Shown here in pieces: positions 10,912-21,881 of a stretch of DNA of 64,000 bases. Each line of letters starts with the position of its first letter. The stretch's first letter is position 1. Location of the stretch: positions 13,233,945 through 13,297,944 of the forward strand of contig NC_087079.1 in the NCBI RefSeq assembly GCF_026151205.1. Reading direction: 5' to 3'. Position numbers and translations under genes: made by a program. Source of the DNA: Bolinopsis microptera (taxonomy: Eukaryota > Ctenophora > Tentaculata > Lobata > Bolinopsidae). The notes beneath the pieces are model-generated. The model worked only from the letters and a program-made list of their open reading frames with translations, had not been told where the DNA came from and did not search any database.

Positions 10912-12994
10912 TATATGGGCAATTCCACGATAACGGTAACCAGTAACAAAATAATAAAGTTTGGAGGTGGTTTGGGAGAGATAGAAAATCTTTAAGATAT
11001 TTGACCATATTTTCAGGGGCAAAAAACCGTTTGTTGATATCTAGCCTAGTTTAAAAACTGTAGCGCGTCAAAGTTGGCTTAAATTTAGTGTATCTTTAGT
11101 GTGAATATCCAGTTATTTTCCGAAAGATTTTAGGGAGCTTTATTAATCGTAGAATTCAATATTTTATCCTGTATATCAACCTAGTGGGCTTCAGATAGAA
11201 GGCCAGCCTGATTTTGAGGGCCAAATTTCTTTACTTTTTGAGTGTCTTATGATCAAATTTTTCTTCTTCGCGTGTGAATAACGCTACCAAATAGTGAAAA
11301 ATGTTTTACTGTGGCTACACTATAAGTCTGTTTGATTCGTAACTCTCTCTCTAACGGCAACTTTAGTCATCTATAAAGGTCAGAAAATTTCATTCGTTTT
11401 GTCTCACTGGAAGTGTAAAAAGTAGGGGTAGTGTGATTCACAGGTAGCGTAATTCACAGCTTGGTAGTGTAATTTACACAGCGGAAAATTAATAAAACAA
11501 GTGGTTTAAATGCTTTGTTGTGAAATAAATTGTACTTTCAATACTTCCAGGGCAATTCCAGGGACCTATTTTCAACAACTGCCTGAAAGTGTTGGTAATT
11601 TAATCGAAATTAGGGTTCCGCCAGGGCAAAATGTGCCACTTTTAGACCTTAAATCGCAAAAATAATGATTTTTAAATGGATTAGGACATCAAAATTGATT
11701 TGAAAGTGTTTTATAGTCATTGTTAGGTCTGGGAACACTCATTATATATATATTTGAGTAATTTAAAGGTTTATTTTCAGAAAATATCAGCAATTTGGGG
11801 CTAAAATTACCTTATTTTCTTGTCACGTAACTAAATTTTGCTCAAAAGAGCAGTGTTTTTGCCCCAAAAAATTCTAATTTTTATCAAAAACCATGTATAG
11901 AGGTATCAAATTAAAGCTCTTGATGACCTCTTCACATTAAAAACACTAAGAAGTAGTTTAGAATTGATATAAGTGATAAAATGGTCAAAAAATGGATTCA
12001 AAAAGTTATAAATTTCACCCAATTTCTGTCTAATCATGAACCTTTGAGAGCTCATAAAAAAATCATGCCACAATATTACACTGTACATTTTTCTAGGATT
12101 ACTCTAAATGTCCTATACTTACAGATAGATCAACTTATAGATGCTTACCAAAGTTAATTTGCAACTTATTTTTGTAGTTTGTCCTAAAAAATGGCAAAAA
12201 ATTGCCAAAAAATGCAATTTTTGACAAAAAATGAGCTAAAATTAATATTTGAGGTCAAATATCCATTTAATCACTCTAAAAACCTTTTTAAACGTTATTT
12301 TGGGGCAAGATACCCTTAGAATACATGTTTCGTGGTATATCATACCCCTTAGTCATGCCTATGTCTTATGTCTACCTCGCATGGGCGCCCGGACCACTGT
12401 GGTATGGCAGTAGGGTGTAATCTACACCATTACCAGTATCTAATTGGCCCAATTAGTAGACAATTTAATTTAAAATCAGTAATAGTCAGTCTACTTCACC
12501 ATTTTACAATAGCAGCAACCAAATTAAGAACAAGTAAACATCAATACAACGCACAAACAGAGCAACTGGGCAGAGTGTGAGTTACACTACGTCCAAATGT
12601 GAATAACGTTTACTTCCTATATTGTCCCTGTACTACACACATTCCACAAATTTATGTTAGGAAGGACATAGGAAGTTGAAAAAATGTGTACTTTATTGTG
12701 ATCAAGCCTTATTGTAACTTCTGCTATTACACTGGAGCACGAATTGCAATTTTAAGGCAAGATTTCTAAAACACCAAATTATGCCTGTGAATAACGCCTA
12801 CTTTTTAAAATGCTGCTCACATAAAAAGTATAAGAGATAGACATTAAACTTTTGTTGCCACATCATCACAAACGTTTAAACTTCATTCTGACTTTATATT
12901 ATCATGCTGCTAATGTTAGCCTACAATTAGCATGCAATTAAAAGCTAAATTTTGTGCAAAGTGTGAATTACACTACGTGGAATTGCCCATATAA
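10912..12994. mobile_element. 2.1-kb non-autonomous DNA transposon with inverted ends
   Basis: The left end reads tatatgggcaattccacg (10912-10930) and the right end is its exact inverse (12976-12994). Excluding the outer palindromic TATA, which may be the target duplication, the inverted repeat is tgggcaattccacg. The interior is AT-rich with no transposase frame, but it repeats near-palindromes of the type gtgtgaattacactacg and tgtgaataacg at about 11270, 11425-11480, 12575-12610, 12783 and 12960. I cannot assign a superfamily. Confidence 0.75.
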
Positions 12995-13066
12995 TATACA
13001 CAATAATTCTAGACGCAGCATTTTAGAATGGCCTGAGGTGTAGTGGTGTAATGAAAAACTCTCATT

Positions 13067-13750
13067 TTGAATGTTATAATCTATTCAGTGCGATTTCTCC
13101 GCCACTCAAGATACAACCTTGCTACCTACTTAATGGAATCAATGAGGCCCTTGTCAATTTATGGGTTCGTTATCCTCTTAACGTTTAGTTGTTCTAGGAG
13201 TTTTCCAAAACATATCTATTTTCTCTTGAGATACCTACATGTAAGAGTCTAATGTGTCATAACTGAAGTGGAACCAAGAAAACAACAGCAATACACGACA
13301 CCATACACAGCATTACATTTTAAATTTGCAGTACTAGACTTAGTACTTGAATCTCTGCAAAAAGCTGAGTTACAATAGAGTAAACTTATGAACCTGGAGA
13401 ATCTGCACATGTACCATACATTTGTGGAACTATTCAAAATTCTTAAATTTGATGTCCCCCAGTCGATTAAAGATTTTTTCAAGTTCTGTCCTAGAAATGA
13501 AAAACTTCGTCTGATTGTCCCATTACTGAGGTTAGATATCTCCCAACAGAACTTTTTGTACACCTCAGCGAACATTTGGAATGATCTCATCCCCTATGTA
13601 TTCGAAATATGTGATGCTAATGAAGATGGGATAATAATCCCGGGTTCTTCCAAAAATTCAGACTTATCAGCCTCGTCAGGTATTATTAAATCTAACCTTA
13701 AAAAGCACTTGCTATCCCTCCAAAATCGAGATGACCCTAAAACATGGTAA
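13067..13750 (+). pseudogene. LINE reverse-transcriptase C-terminal remnant
   Basis: The clear part is 13388-13750, about 120 aa ending at a stop. It reads LKFDVPQSIKDFFKF, LDISQQNFLYTSANIWNDLI, IIIPGSSKNSDLSASSG and LKKHLLSLQ. This is the C-terminal tail style of LINE ORF2 proteins (FLY.S..IWN.L, then a basic L.. helix). Upstream to about 13067 the frames are broken, with weak LINE-like pieces such as ESLQKAELQ. No RT core remains. Confidence 0.7.
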
Positions 13751-14494
13751 CTAATCTATACACACACATGATATCTCTCTCTGCCATGATATGAAACATG
13801 GCCAACCTTTTAAACTATGATTTAAAACCTTAACTAAAACTCAACTGGGCTCTCCTGTGTCACCAAACTAGACCAATAAGCAATATTATTATATTTTTCT
13901 ATATTTGTATAATAAGTATATTGACGTAGTGGATGGTTGAGGGGGTTTCAAGCACAGGTCACTCTCAAATCCTAAAGATAAGCAGTGGCCTTCGGCACTT
14001 GAAACCTCTTCAAACCTCCCCTGATTTATTTATTATTGATATTGTTTGATTGTGCCGTAAAAATAAATATTTGTTTTATTAAATATTTGTTCTATTATTG
14101 TACTGATATGATTTGACCTATAATTGTACTAAGGCATACCACTAATAGCCCTATCCCTCTAGTAGCTGTCTATGTTTTATGGTCTTTAGTTCGAACTTGG
14201 TATAAATTTGACTTAGATATATTGATTGGCCGTGGAAATAGCGATATTAACCAAATGTTCACCCAGACTTTTCAGTCTCCACTAAATGAATGGCAAGATG
14301 AAAAATAAAAATATGTTCTATTATTTTTGTCATCAATTGACCCAAATTTCATGGTTCATGGAATCTGGTTAAAAACAGGCCTTGCTATTGGAAGATGCTG
14401 CCACTGCTTATAGTTATATATTCATCTCACAAGCAAACTATTGTTTTCTTGTACTGCTGTCTTTGAGAAAGGGCATTACGCATCATCTGCAGTA
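13751..14494. other. Gene-free stretch
   Basis: Nothing recognisable: AT-rich DNA between a LINE remnant and the next transposon. Confidence 0.5.
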
Positions 14495-16994
14495 CTGCCG
14501 TTTTCTGACAAAAGTGCTTAAGTAACACAAGGTTCATTTTGTGCAAATTTACTTTAAAGATTTCAATTCTGTAATTGCTCTGGGCTAGCTGCTGTCCAAT
14601 TTAAACTGCACCCACTATGTTTCTAAGGTACTTTGTCGACTTTTGAGACTTCTGACAAGGTTTCATCATCCTAACTTCTCGGAAAGTGCCTCAAAATCAC
14701 AAATTATAGTTTGAATTTCTTAGAAAAGTGCTTAAGTACAGTCACATCGGCAAATACTACATGTTCTGATGAAAATTACCCGTTCAAACCATTGGTCATC
14801 GAAAGTAAAACGAAAAATTAGCCTAAAACTGTTGTGATGAAACATTGGTTGTAAATAGGGGACACGCTGAAATAGAAAAGTTGAAATTTCGTTTTCTGAG
14901 AAAAGTGCTTAAGTACAGTCACATCGGCAAATACTACATGTTCTGATGAAAATGACCCGTTCAAACCATTGGTCATCGAAAGTAAAACGAAAAATTAGCC
15001 TAAAACTGTTGTGATGAAACATTGGTTGTAAATAGGGGACACGCTGAAATAGAAAATTTCGTTTTCTGAGAAAAGTGCTTACAGCCACATTAGTGGGAAC
15101 TTTATCTGCGATCATTCTGACCTAAAATTTTACGACAAATTGATTGGTGGTGGTTTAAGAACACGAAAACACTCCCTTCTCCCCAGCGGATTAAAAAATA
15201 GTCGAAATTCTACCAGCATTTCAACGAAGAGTTGATTGGTGAAAGTACGGGATAATAATAAATAAGTTGCTTTCTTTAGAAATTAAATTAAGAACTCAGA
15301 TGAGGCTTTCTTCATAAAGACCAATGATTTGCGAATTATTGATATCGTAACGCGAGGCAAAGAAAAACAAGCGTATAAAAATGTAACATAATTGTAAGTA
15401 ATGCTGTACATAAATAAATGGTAAATAATACAAGAAATAGTTGATTTTTAGTCAAACACTCGATTAAGATATCAGTTATATAGCTGTACTATCAGGCAAG
15501 TTCATCCAGAATACCCTACTACTCGGGGCCATAAGCCTGCACAGTTTACGTATAATGTCTTGTTTTTTGGGAGTAGCTATCCCCCGGGGCTCTTCCTGGG
15601 CGAGAGCTATTTTGCAACCTGGCCTATGCATATGGAAATGAGTCTCTCGTCTTTTTGTCTGAGAAATGGAGTGAAATGAAAGGAAACCTCGTCATGATTT
15701 GTTTTCCATTCCATTTCTACAGACCCACGCTGGAAACTTACAACTTTAACATCTTTAGTTTTTTAGTTGCTTGCTCCGTAGGACCTTGGCCACGATTCAA
15801 AGTATGTGCAGTTCATGCTTATCGCAAAACCCACCTGTTCAACTGCCTGAACAAAGTCCTTATAATCATGAAGTTGACCTGATTGTTTAATGGACAACTC
15901 CACTTTATGGTGGAATGAGTCTGCACTCATAAAGGTGTGCACTCGCTTTAGATACTGGGGATACTTGACCGTTATCTTGTCCAGGTCAACATCTGGGCTG
16001 TTGATGAACATAGGGCAGTAAATAAAGTCCAACACTTGTTTTGAGCAGAACAATTGTCTGCCCAAAAAATGATCTCCCTGCTACCAATCTTGCCAACTAA
16101 CTGGCAAAAATTTGTATTGCCCTTATCCAAGTCGAGGACACATTCTCATCTTTCCTTCCTGCGATTGACTCATTCCAAAGAATCGCTAAAGGAGCTCCGT
16201 CTGACCCCAGCCTCGCGAAGGTCTCGTTAAATGTGACAAGGCGTCTTGTAAAAATCGCCTCCTTGTACTCCTTGTACTACATGTGTGGTAGTAAAAGAAC
16301 TTTCTCCATATCAACAGAGTAGGAGCAGTGAAGCAAATCGCTTCTATCTCTTTGGTAATGTTCCCTTGCCTGTCGATAATCCCGCCAGTCTCAACTTATA
16401 AGAGAATACAAAATTTTAAAGCAAATTATGACGTATATTTTGAAACGTTCTGCATTGACAAATCGGCAATTTTGACGGCGAAGCTAGCGTTTCTGAAGTT
16501 TATGACCATCACCAATCGATCCGCCGTGAAAATTTAGATTTGTGAGTACCGATTATATAGTTTCAGTTGGCAGTATCAACATTTAATTAAACGTATAATG
16601 GCACTTAAGCACTTTTGTGAGAAAACGAGCCCGTTTTCACAAAAGTGCTTAAGTGACATAAATTGTTTTCTCCCAGGCCAGAAGACCCACGATCACCAAA
16701 TTACCGTCACTAGGCCAGTTTTGGGCGTAAAAAACAATGCCACCGTTTTCAGTTCCCGAAATGGCACCGTTTTCGAGATAAACGGCACCCGTTTTCCAAA
16801 ATGTTACTTAAGCACTTTTCTCAGAAAAATGACCATATTTTGCATTTTAGGGGGTTCCAAAAAGGGGGTTTCGGGGGGTCGGCGAATCTATCCAATGGTC
16901 CTCAGGGATAGTTCTCGACCCAAAAACAAAAGTTGGACCAAAAAACCCGAAATTTCCAAAATGTTACTTAAGCACTTTTGTCAGAAAACGGCAG
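14495..16994 (-). mobile_element. 2.5-kb DNA transposon with 33-bp perfect inverted ends
   Basis: The left terminus begins ctgccgttttctgacaaaag at 14495, and the right terminus is its exact inverse ending at 16994; the two match for about 33 bp. Both ends are flanked by agta (14491-14494 and 16995-16998), a 4-bp target duplication. The subterminal word gtgcttaagta, or its inverse, recurs many times (about 14514, 14730, 14907, 15075, 16602, 16645, 16805, 16967), and a 177-bp block is tandemly duplicated at about 14725-15080. A decayed transposase-like frame lies on the minus strand at 15765-16279. Superfamily unassigned. Confidence 0.88.
15765..16279 (-). pseudogene. Transposase-like relic with RNase-H-like motifs
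   Basis: On the minus strand, pieces in neighbouring frames read FTRRLVTFNETFARLG, LAILWNESIAGRKDENVSS, EIIFWADNCSAQNKCWTLF, DLDKITVKYPQYLKRVHTF and SADSFHHKVELSIK. The pattern WADNxxxQNK followed by a H..F/T.ADS.HH motif resembles the catalytic region of invertebrate transposon proteins that I recall as annotated DUF7869. An in-frame stop and a frameshift make it a relic. It lies inside the 14495-16994 element and suggests that element's family. Assignment is from memory of the motif pattern. Confidence 0.6.
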
Positions 16995-17110
16995 AGTAGG
17001 TGTTTTAAATGTTAATTCTTTTTATTTGAGGCCTCTTTCAGTGATATACTCTTACAGTTCCGCCGCTTCATGTTTTATTCTGATCAATTTGCAAATCTCA
17101 GTCAGGTGCA

Positions 17111-17572
17111 ATGGCTAAAAATGCAGAGAGAACATACATCATGGTGAAACCCGATGGGGTTCAACGAGGCCTTGTTGGCAACATAATCTCCAGATTTGAG
17201 AAGAGGGGTTACCAACTTTGTGGTCTGAAAATGAGAACAGCCTCAAAGGAACTTTTAGAGGAGCATTACGGAGAATTGAAGACAAAAGCTTTCTTCCCCG
17301 GTCTTATCAACTTTATGACCAGTGGACCAGTTGTATCGATGTGCTGGCAAGGTAAAGACGTTGTGAAACAGGGCAGAGCTATGTTGGGCGAGACTGATCC
17401 TCTCAAATCTAAGCCTGGTAGTATCAGGGGAGATTATTGTATTGATATGGGTAAGAATGTTTGCCATGGCTCCGACTCTGTGGAAACTGCACAGGATGAG
17501 ATCAAAATGTGGTTTAAGCCTGATGAGGTTGTCGATTATAGTCTGACTGCTTATAAAGACATCTACGAATAG
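17111..17572 (+). CDS. NME: Nucleoside diphosphate kinase (NDK/NME group I)
   Basis: Transfers the terminal phosphate from ATP to nucleoside diphosphates through a phosphohistidine, normally in the cytosol as a hexamer. The frame gives 153 aa, the usual group I length. Visible: [18 protein letters not shown] (Lys13), the Kpn-loop region, [26 protein letters not shown] and the active-site [12 protein letters not shown] with catalytic His119. The C-terminus YKDIYE is normal. The coding region has no intron; a 5' UTR intron ending at the ag near 17057 is possible. The start is supported by gtgcaATGG and the family N-terminus. The gene begins 116 bp after a DNA transposon ends and is followed, on the same strand, by RPL15. 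A retrocopy is not supported: there is no poly-A tract or target duplication. Confidence 0.97.
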   Translation: MAKNAERTYIMVKPDGVQRGLVGNIISRFEKRGYQLCGLKMRTASKELLEEHYGELKTKAFFPGLINFMTSGPVVSMCWQGKDVVKQGRAMLGETDPLKSKPGSIRGDYCIDMGKNVCHGSDSVETAQDEIKMWFKPDEVVDYSLTAYKDIYE

Positions 17573-17732
17573 GCTTTCGTGTTGAATTTTACGCTGTTCT
17601 GCAAATTTGTGCTGGATCACAAGGCTACATTTTATCCTCTTTTATGAGTTTATTTGAAACTTTGACCCTTTTATTCCTTTTATTTTTGTACATATTTTCT
17701 TGAAACAGATGTATCATTCACTAGCATTGTAA

Positions 17733-17738
17733 AATAAA
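17733..17738 (+). terminator. Poly(A) signal of the NDK gene
   Basis: AATAAA about 160 bp after the NDK stop codon, in an AT-rich 3' region. Confidence 0.7.
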
Positions 17739-18117
17739 ATATCCTTCAAGAATTTGTTCCTTACGCGTAAGCTGTTGTGTTGATATTTGCGCTTGATTCT
17801 TATTAAAAAGATGTTGTATTATTGCTTAAGATCAGAGTGTCATTGGTATCCAGACGTGTTCTGTAATAAGGGTGATTTTGATGTCTTACGCTGCTTCTCG
17901 CCATAACACATTATTTCTCAGTCATATTTAAATACAAAGTATCTTGAATGCATTTAGTTTAATCACTATATTTTCTACGTTTATATCTACATATTACCCG
18001 TTAACCCGTGGGTCAGAGTGTATTTGTTGCAACGAAATCATTTGGTTGACTTGAATTAAATTGTAATTCATTGAAATTATAAATAAACTAACCGCTAACA
18101 TTAAAGTAGCTGCCAAC

Positions 18118-19321
18118 ATGGGTGCCTACAAGTACATGGAGGAGCTCTACAAGAAGAAGCAGAGTGACCTCATGAGGTTTCTTCTGAGAGTCAGGTGCTG
18201 GCAGTTCAGACAGCTCGCTGCTATTCACCGAGCCTCCAGGTATGTGCTTGTTAAGTCTTGGAGGGTGATTCACTTGGGTGATTATTTCCTTTGGATTGTT
18301 CTGTGTTGCTAAATAGTTCTATCATTGTAGTTGAATTCCTTCGTGATATTCATTTATATCTCCAAAAATTGTGTTATTGTCTTTGAAATTTTCTGCTTAT
18401 CGGAGGCCCTTTTTTCGAGAATGTAACATGAGCTCTCCTGGGGATAATTTTTTAAAAAATCCATTTTGTTCGCGGATATGTTGAACTAATATCGTATAAT
18501 CAGTAAGGCTCATTTCAGTTGATTACATTCCTGATATAACTTTAATCACGTGTAAACTACACCATGTAACTATTCATGATGACGTCATAATAATAACTGT
18601 TTTCCTCAGACCAACTCGCCCAGACAAGGCCCGCAGACTTGGATACAAGAACAAGCAGGGAGTCTGTATCTACCGTACTCGAGTCAGGAGGGGAGGACGT
18701 AAGAAGCCCGTCGCTAAGGGTATCTGCTACGGCAAGCCCAAAACTGCTGGTGTAAACCAACTTAAATTCCAGAGATCTATCCAGTCTGTTGCTGAAGAGA
18801 GGGTTGGACGTGCCTGTGGTGGTCTCCGTGTCCTCAACAGGTAACTGCCAAATATCTTGACACGTGATATCAATTCTCGATTTTGATTGGTTGATGCAAG
18901 GTATTCAGTAAATGGCGGCCGGGTAATTTTTGCATCCATTAATTAGGTGGATTAAGGAATTGCATTCCCAATCTCTTGGATAAGTTCATTTTATTGTATT
19001 GCTAAAATTGTTAATAATGTACAATGACGTCGGGCAGGACTAACTAAACTTTCCCTCAGCTACTGGGTGGGACAAGACGCCGTATACAAATACTACGAGG
19101 TAATCTGTGTTGACCCACAACACAAGGCAGTCAGACGTGACGCCAGACTCAACTGGATATGTAACGCCGTACACAAACATCGTGAATTGAGAGGACTCAC
19201 ATCCGCTGGTCGCAAGAACAGAGGAGTCGGCAAAGGACACAGACACGCCAAGGTCATCGGCAGTTCAAGACGTGCTAACTGGAAGCGACGAAACACTCTT
19301 TCCCTTCGACGATATCGTTAA
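18118..19321 (+). CDS. RPL15: 60S ribosomal protein L15 (eL15), three coding exons
   Basis: Structural protein of the large ribosomal subunit. The exons are 18118-18239, 18610-18840 and 19060-19321, with GT-AG introns (gtatgt/cctcag, gtaact/cctcag). Joined, they give about 204 aa, the normal length. Exon 1 reads [19 protein letters not shown]. Exon 2 has [18 protein letters not shown] and [17 protein letters not shown]. Exon 3 has [33 protein letters not shown] and ends [11 protein letters not shown]. Both introns split a codon, and the joins restore Arg and Ser as expected. It sits 545 bp downstream of NDK on the same strand. No classical AATAAA was seen close to the stop. Confidence 0.98.
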
Positions 19322-21881
19322 TTTATTAAGGATTTTTTTATCTAATGAAGATATTGTTTCATTTTTAACGAACCGATGCAAGAAGTTTAGATTTGTTACT
19401 CAAATCATTCCCTTATTGTGGCAAAATATCGTGGCGACCTTACTTTGCGTAAGGCGCGGAATCAAAACCGCTTGGAGCTTCCAAGTTTCCAAACATTTTT
19501 GTGGAATATTGCGCCGCGCACGCGAGTCCTTGATGACAGCTTCGTATACATCAGGTCCTAATTTTGCAGTTCATATCAGTAAGAATAACCCACATTTTGC
19601 ATTAGGTGGTGCATTTTCTGAATGTCGTAGGTTGGGGCAAATTGGTTGATGGTTATCAAGCTTATCATTAAATGTATTGCCATGTCTCCGGAATTCGAAT
19701 CACATTATTGAGTTATACTTGGAACTGTGCGCAAGTGCCCCTTCGTGAGGATGAAATCATCAGGACAACCCCTAAGAAAATGTTCATACATATGTCCAGG
19801 ACGTTACAGAAGGGATACACTAATTGTAGCTTTAGGAGTCCTCACGCCCGACAATTGTGTTTCTTGTTTCGCCAATATCAATGCTATACAATACATCAAG
19901 ACAATATTAGATATTACCTAGACTAGCTTCTGAAGCTGGTCAGCCCCCTGTCACCGATCTTGAGGTGACGTACGACACCTTGTTGACCCAATCAATGTCT
20001 GGAAGGCTTCGCATGCCAAGATTCTAAAAGAGTTGAGCGAGATGACGATACATAGAGGCCGCAGAATTATCAGGACTACCATATCCTGGTGGAACCTAAA
20101 CGATCCATGATATCACGACAGGCCCTACTAGCTTCATTACAATCTAATTTGAAGTCCTCGCTTATGTCTTTCACTTTATTTCGTGTCTCTCTCAGACATA
20201 ATAGTATCTATTCAAGACTAAGGAAACTTATCTTAGTTCGAATCCGGTTGCCATTGGGAACGTTGCTGTATGAGTATTGCCTTTTTCAGCAATCTTGGTC
20301 TTGTATTCTGGTGCAGCGGTTCCGAGAACTGAAAATACCAACGTCGAGAAAGTCCCTGCTCCACAGAGTCAGTGATGATGGTATAAAGTCACAATGTAGA
20401 ATGTTAAGATTGATGGTGGCCATGAAAAATGGAAACAACTCATCTCAAGGCGATCTGCTTGTGACTAGTTCGGCTTTTTACGGCAAGGGAGCATCACCTA
20501 CAACCTAGGGAGATCAAAATAATGTTAATAACGTCAGACACATGGTACTTCTAGTTCTACAGTTTTAGGATGATGATTAATCACTCGACTGTCAGGTGAC
20601 TTTTTCAACCCGTTCTCTAAGTCTAGCTGACCCTGAACGACTATTCGAAACCTTACCTGGGGACCTCAGGCTATCATGTTCATAAACATGATAGAGAGTA
20701 GAGATAAACGCCGAATAGAGATTAGGCGGAATGACAGGCTGAACGCGGCCCAGTAATTGGTAATTCGAAACCCTAATACTCTAATCTGATCCTATTCCTA
20801 ACCTTAAGCCAATCCCAAACAAAAGCATATTCTGAAACCCTAACCGTGACGAGAAATTAGACCAACTTCCTAATAGTAATACTAATATCATTATATATGG
20901 TCATATCACGTGATCGAGACAGTTTTTCGCCAATGTCTCGCCAGGGGAGCATTTTTACCCTTGGATATATGTCATGTATGGAGGGTGATTCGGAATCAGC
21001 GTCCAAAAATACATCGATTCATATCAACTTTTAGAAAAATTTAGAAGATAGAGTGTAGAGTTATTTTGATTGACGATGTCAACCCATCGAGATCGACGAA
21101 GATGAATGCTATAAGAATGCTAGTTCGCGCGGCGAAGTCCTCCAGTTACTACCCCTACCAGTAACTGTAACTGTAAGGGTTCCTGGGTGTGACTGACGCG
21201 GAGTAAGGTATTTTGGTTCAGTAGTTTTGCAGTACGCGTATACACATGGCTATGTGAAAGTCATGCGATTTGATATCCCCCTCCTCCCGCCGCGCCACTG
21301 GTCCGATAAACAAATAAAACAGTCATATCTTTATGGTTGATAAATAATCATTTGAAAAATAAACGCACATCAAAAAGTCAAATCTGAAGCTACCAGCATA
21401 AATGTATTCAAATTCAATCGCGTAGAAAAGGACCATAAACAAATCCGTTTTCAATTGATAATAACGGTAGAATATAACAAATTACTACTTATTATAACTA
21501 ACGTTACCGTTATAACATATCTGCAAAACTAAAAACCAAAAGCTCAAATAAGGAAAAAGCAATGATAACGAGTTGCGTATAACCGGCTCCATTAATAAAC
21601 CTCTGAAAAACATGTTGTAATTTAACTAAAGTGTTGGTGAAGATATTTAAAATTTAAAAGTAAAGCTTAAACTTAAGAACGAACCATCACATTCATGACA
21701 CCAAAAACATTACTGAAAGTGTAACAACTATCACTATCACAAGATTCCAATACACATAACACAATGGTGTTTGTGCCATTAAATAAAATGAAAAAACGTA
21801 GTCTCGCATACGACAAACTTAGCGATTAATATTAACAATATAAAAGATAATCACAGATCTGATGGGATACAAAACAGTCTA
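19322..21881. other. Intergenic stretch between RPL15 and the SR gene
   Basis: No gene supported. A 139-aa frame at 20089-20508 has no recognisable domain and sits in sequence without gene-like composition. 20695-21260 is related to the dispersed repeats at 7035 and 43015 (gaatagagatt.ggcggaatgac; acacatggctatgtgaa, also at about 6850). The 3' UTR of the SR gene should lie at its right end. Confidence 0.5.
20695..21260 (+). repeat. Dispersed repeat, partial copy
   Basis: 20700-20760 (gaatagagattaggcggaatg) matches the reverse complement of about 43220-43270. The segment near 21065 (tgacgatgtcaa.ccatcg) matches about 7030-7050, and acacatggctatgtgaa near 21240 matches about 6850. The copies are diverged and the ends are unclear. 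Confidence 0.5.

Noticed and set aside
17111-17572. NDK as a processed retrocopy, because it has no coding intron
   Set aside because: The frame is intact, with a normal poly(A) signal and no poly-A tract or target duplication; an intronless real gene is simpler.
20089-20508. 139-aa frame between RPL15 and the SR gene
   Set aside because: No domain, no splice context and no gene-like composition; chance opening.
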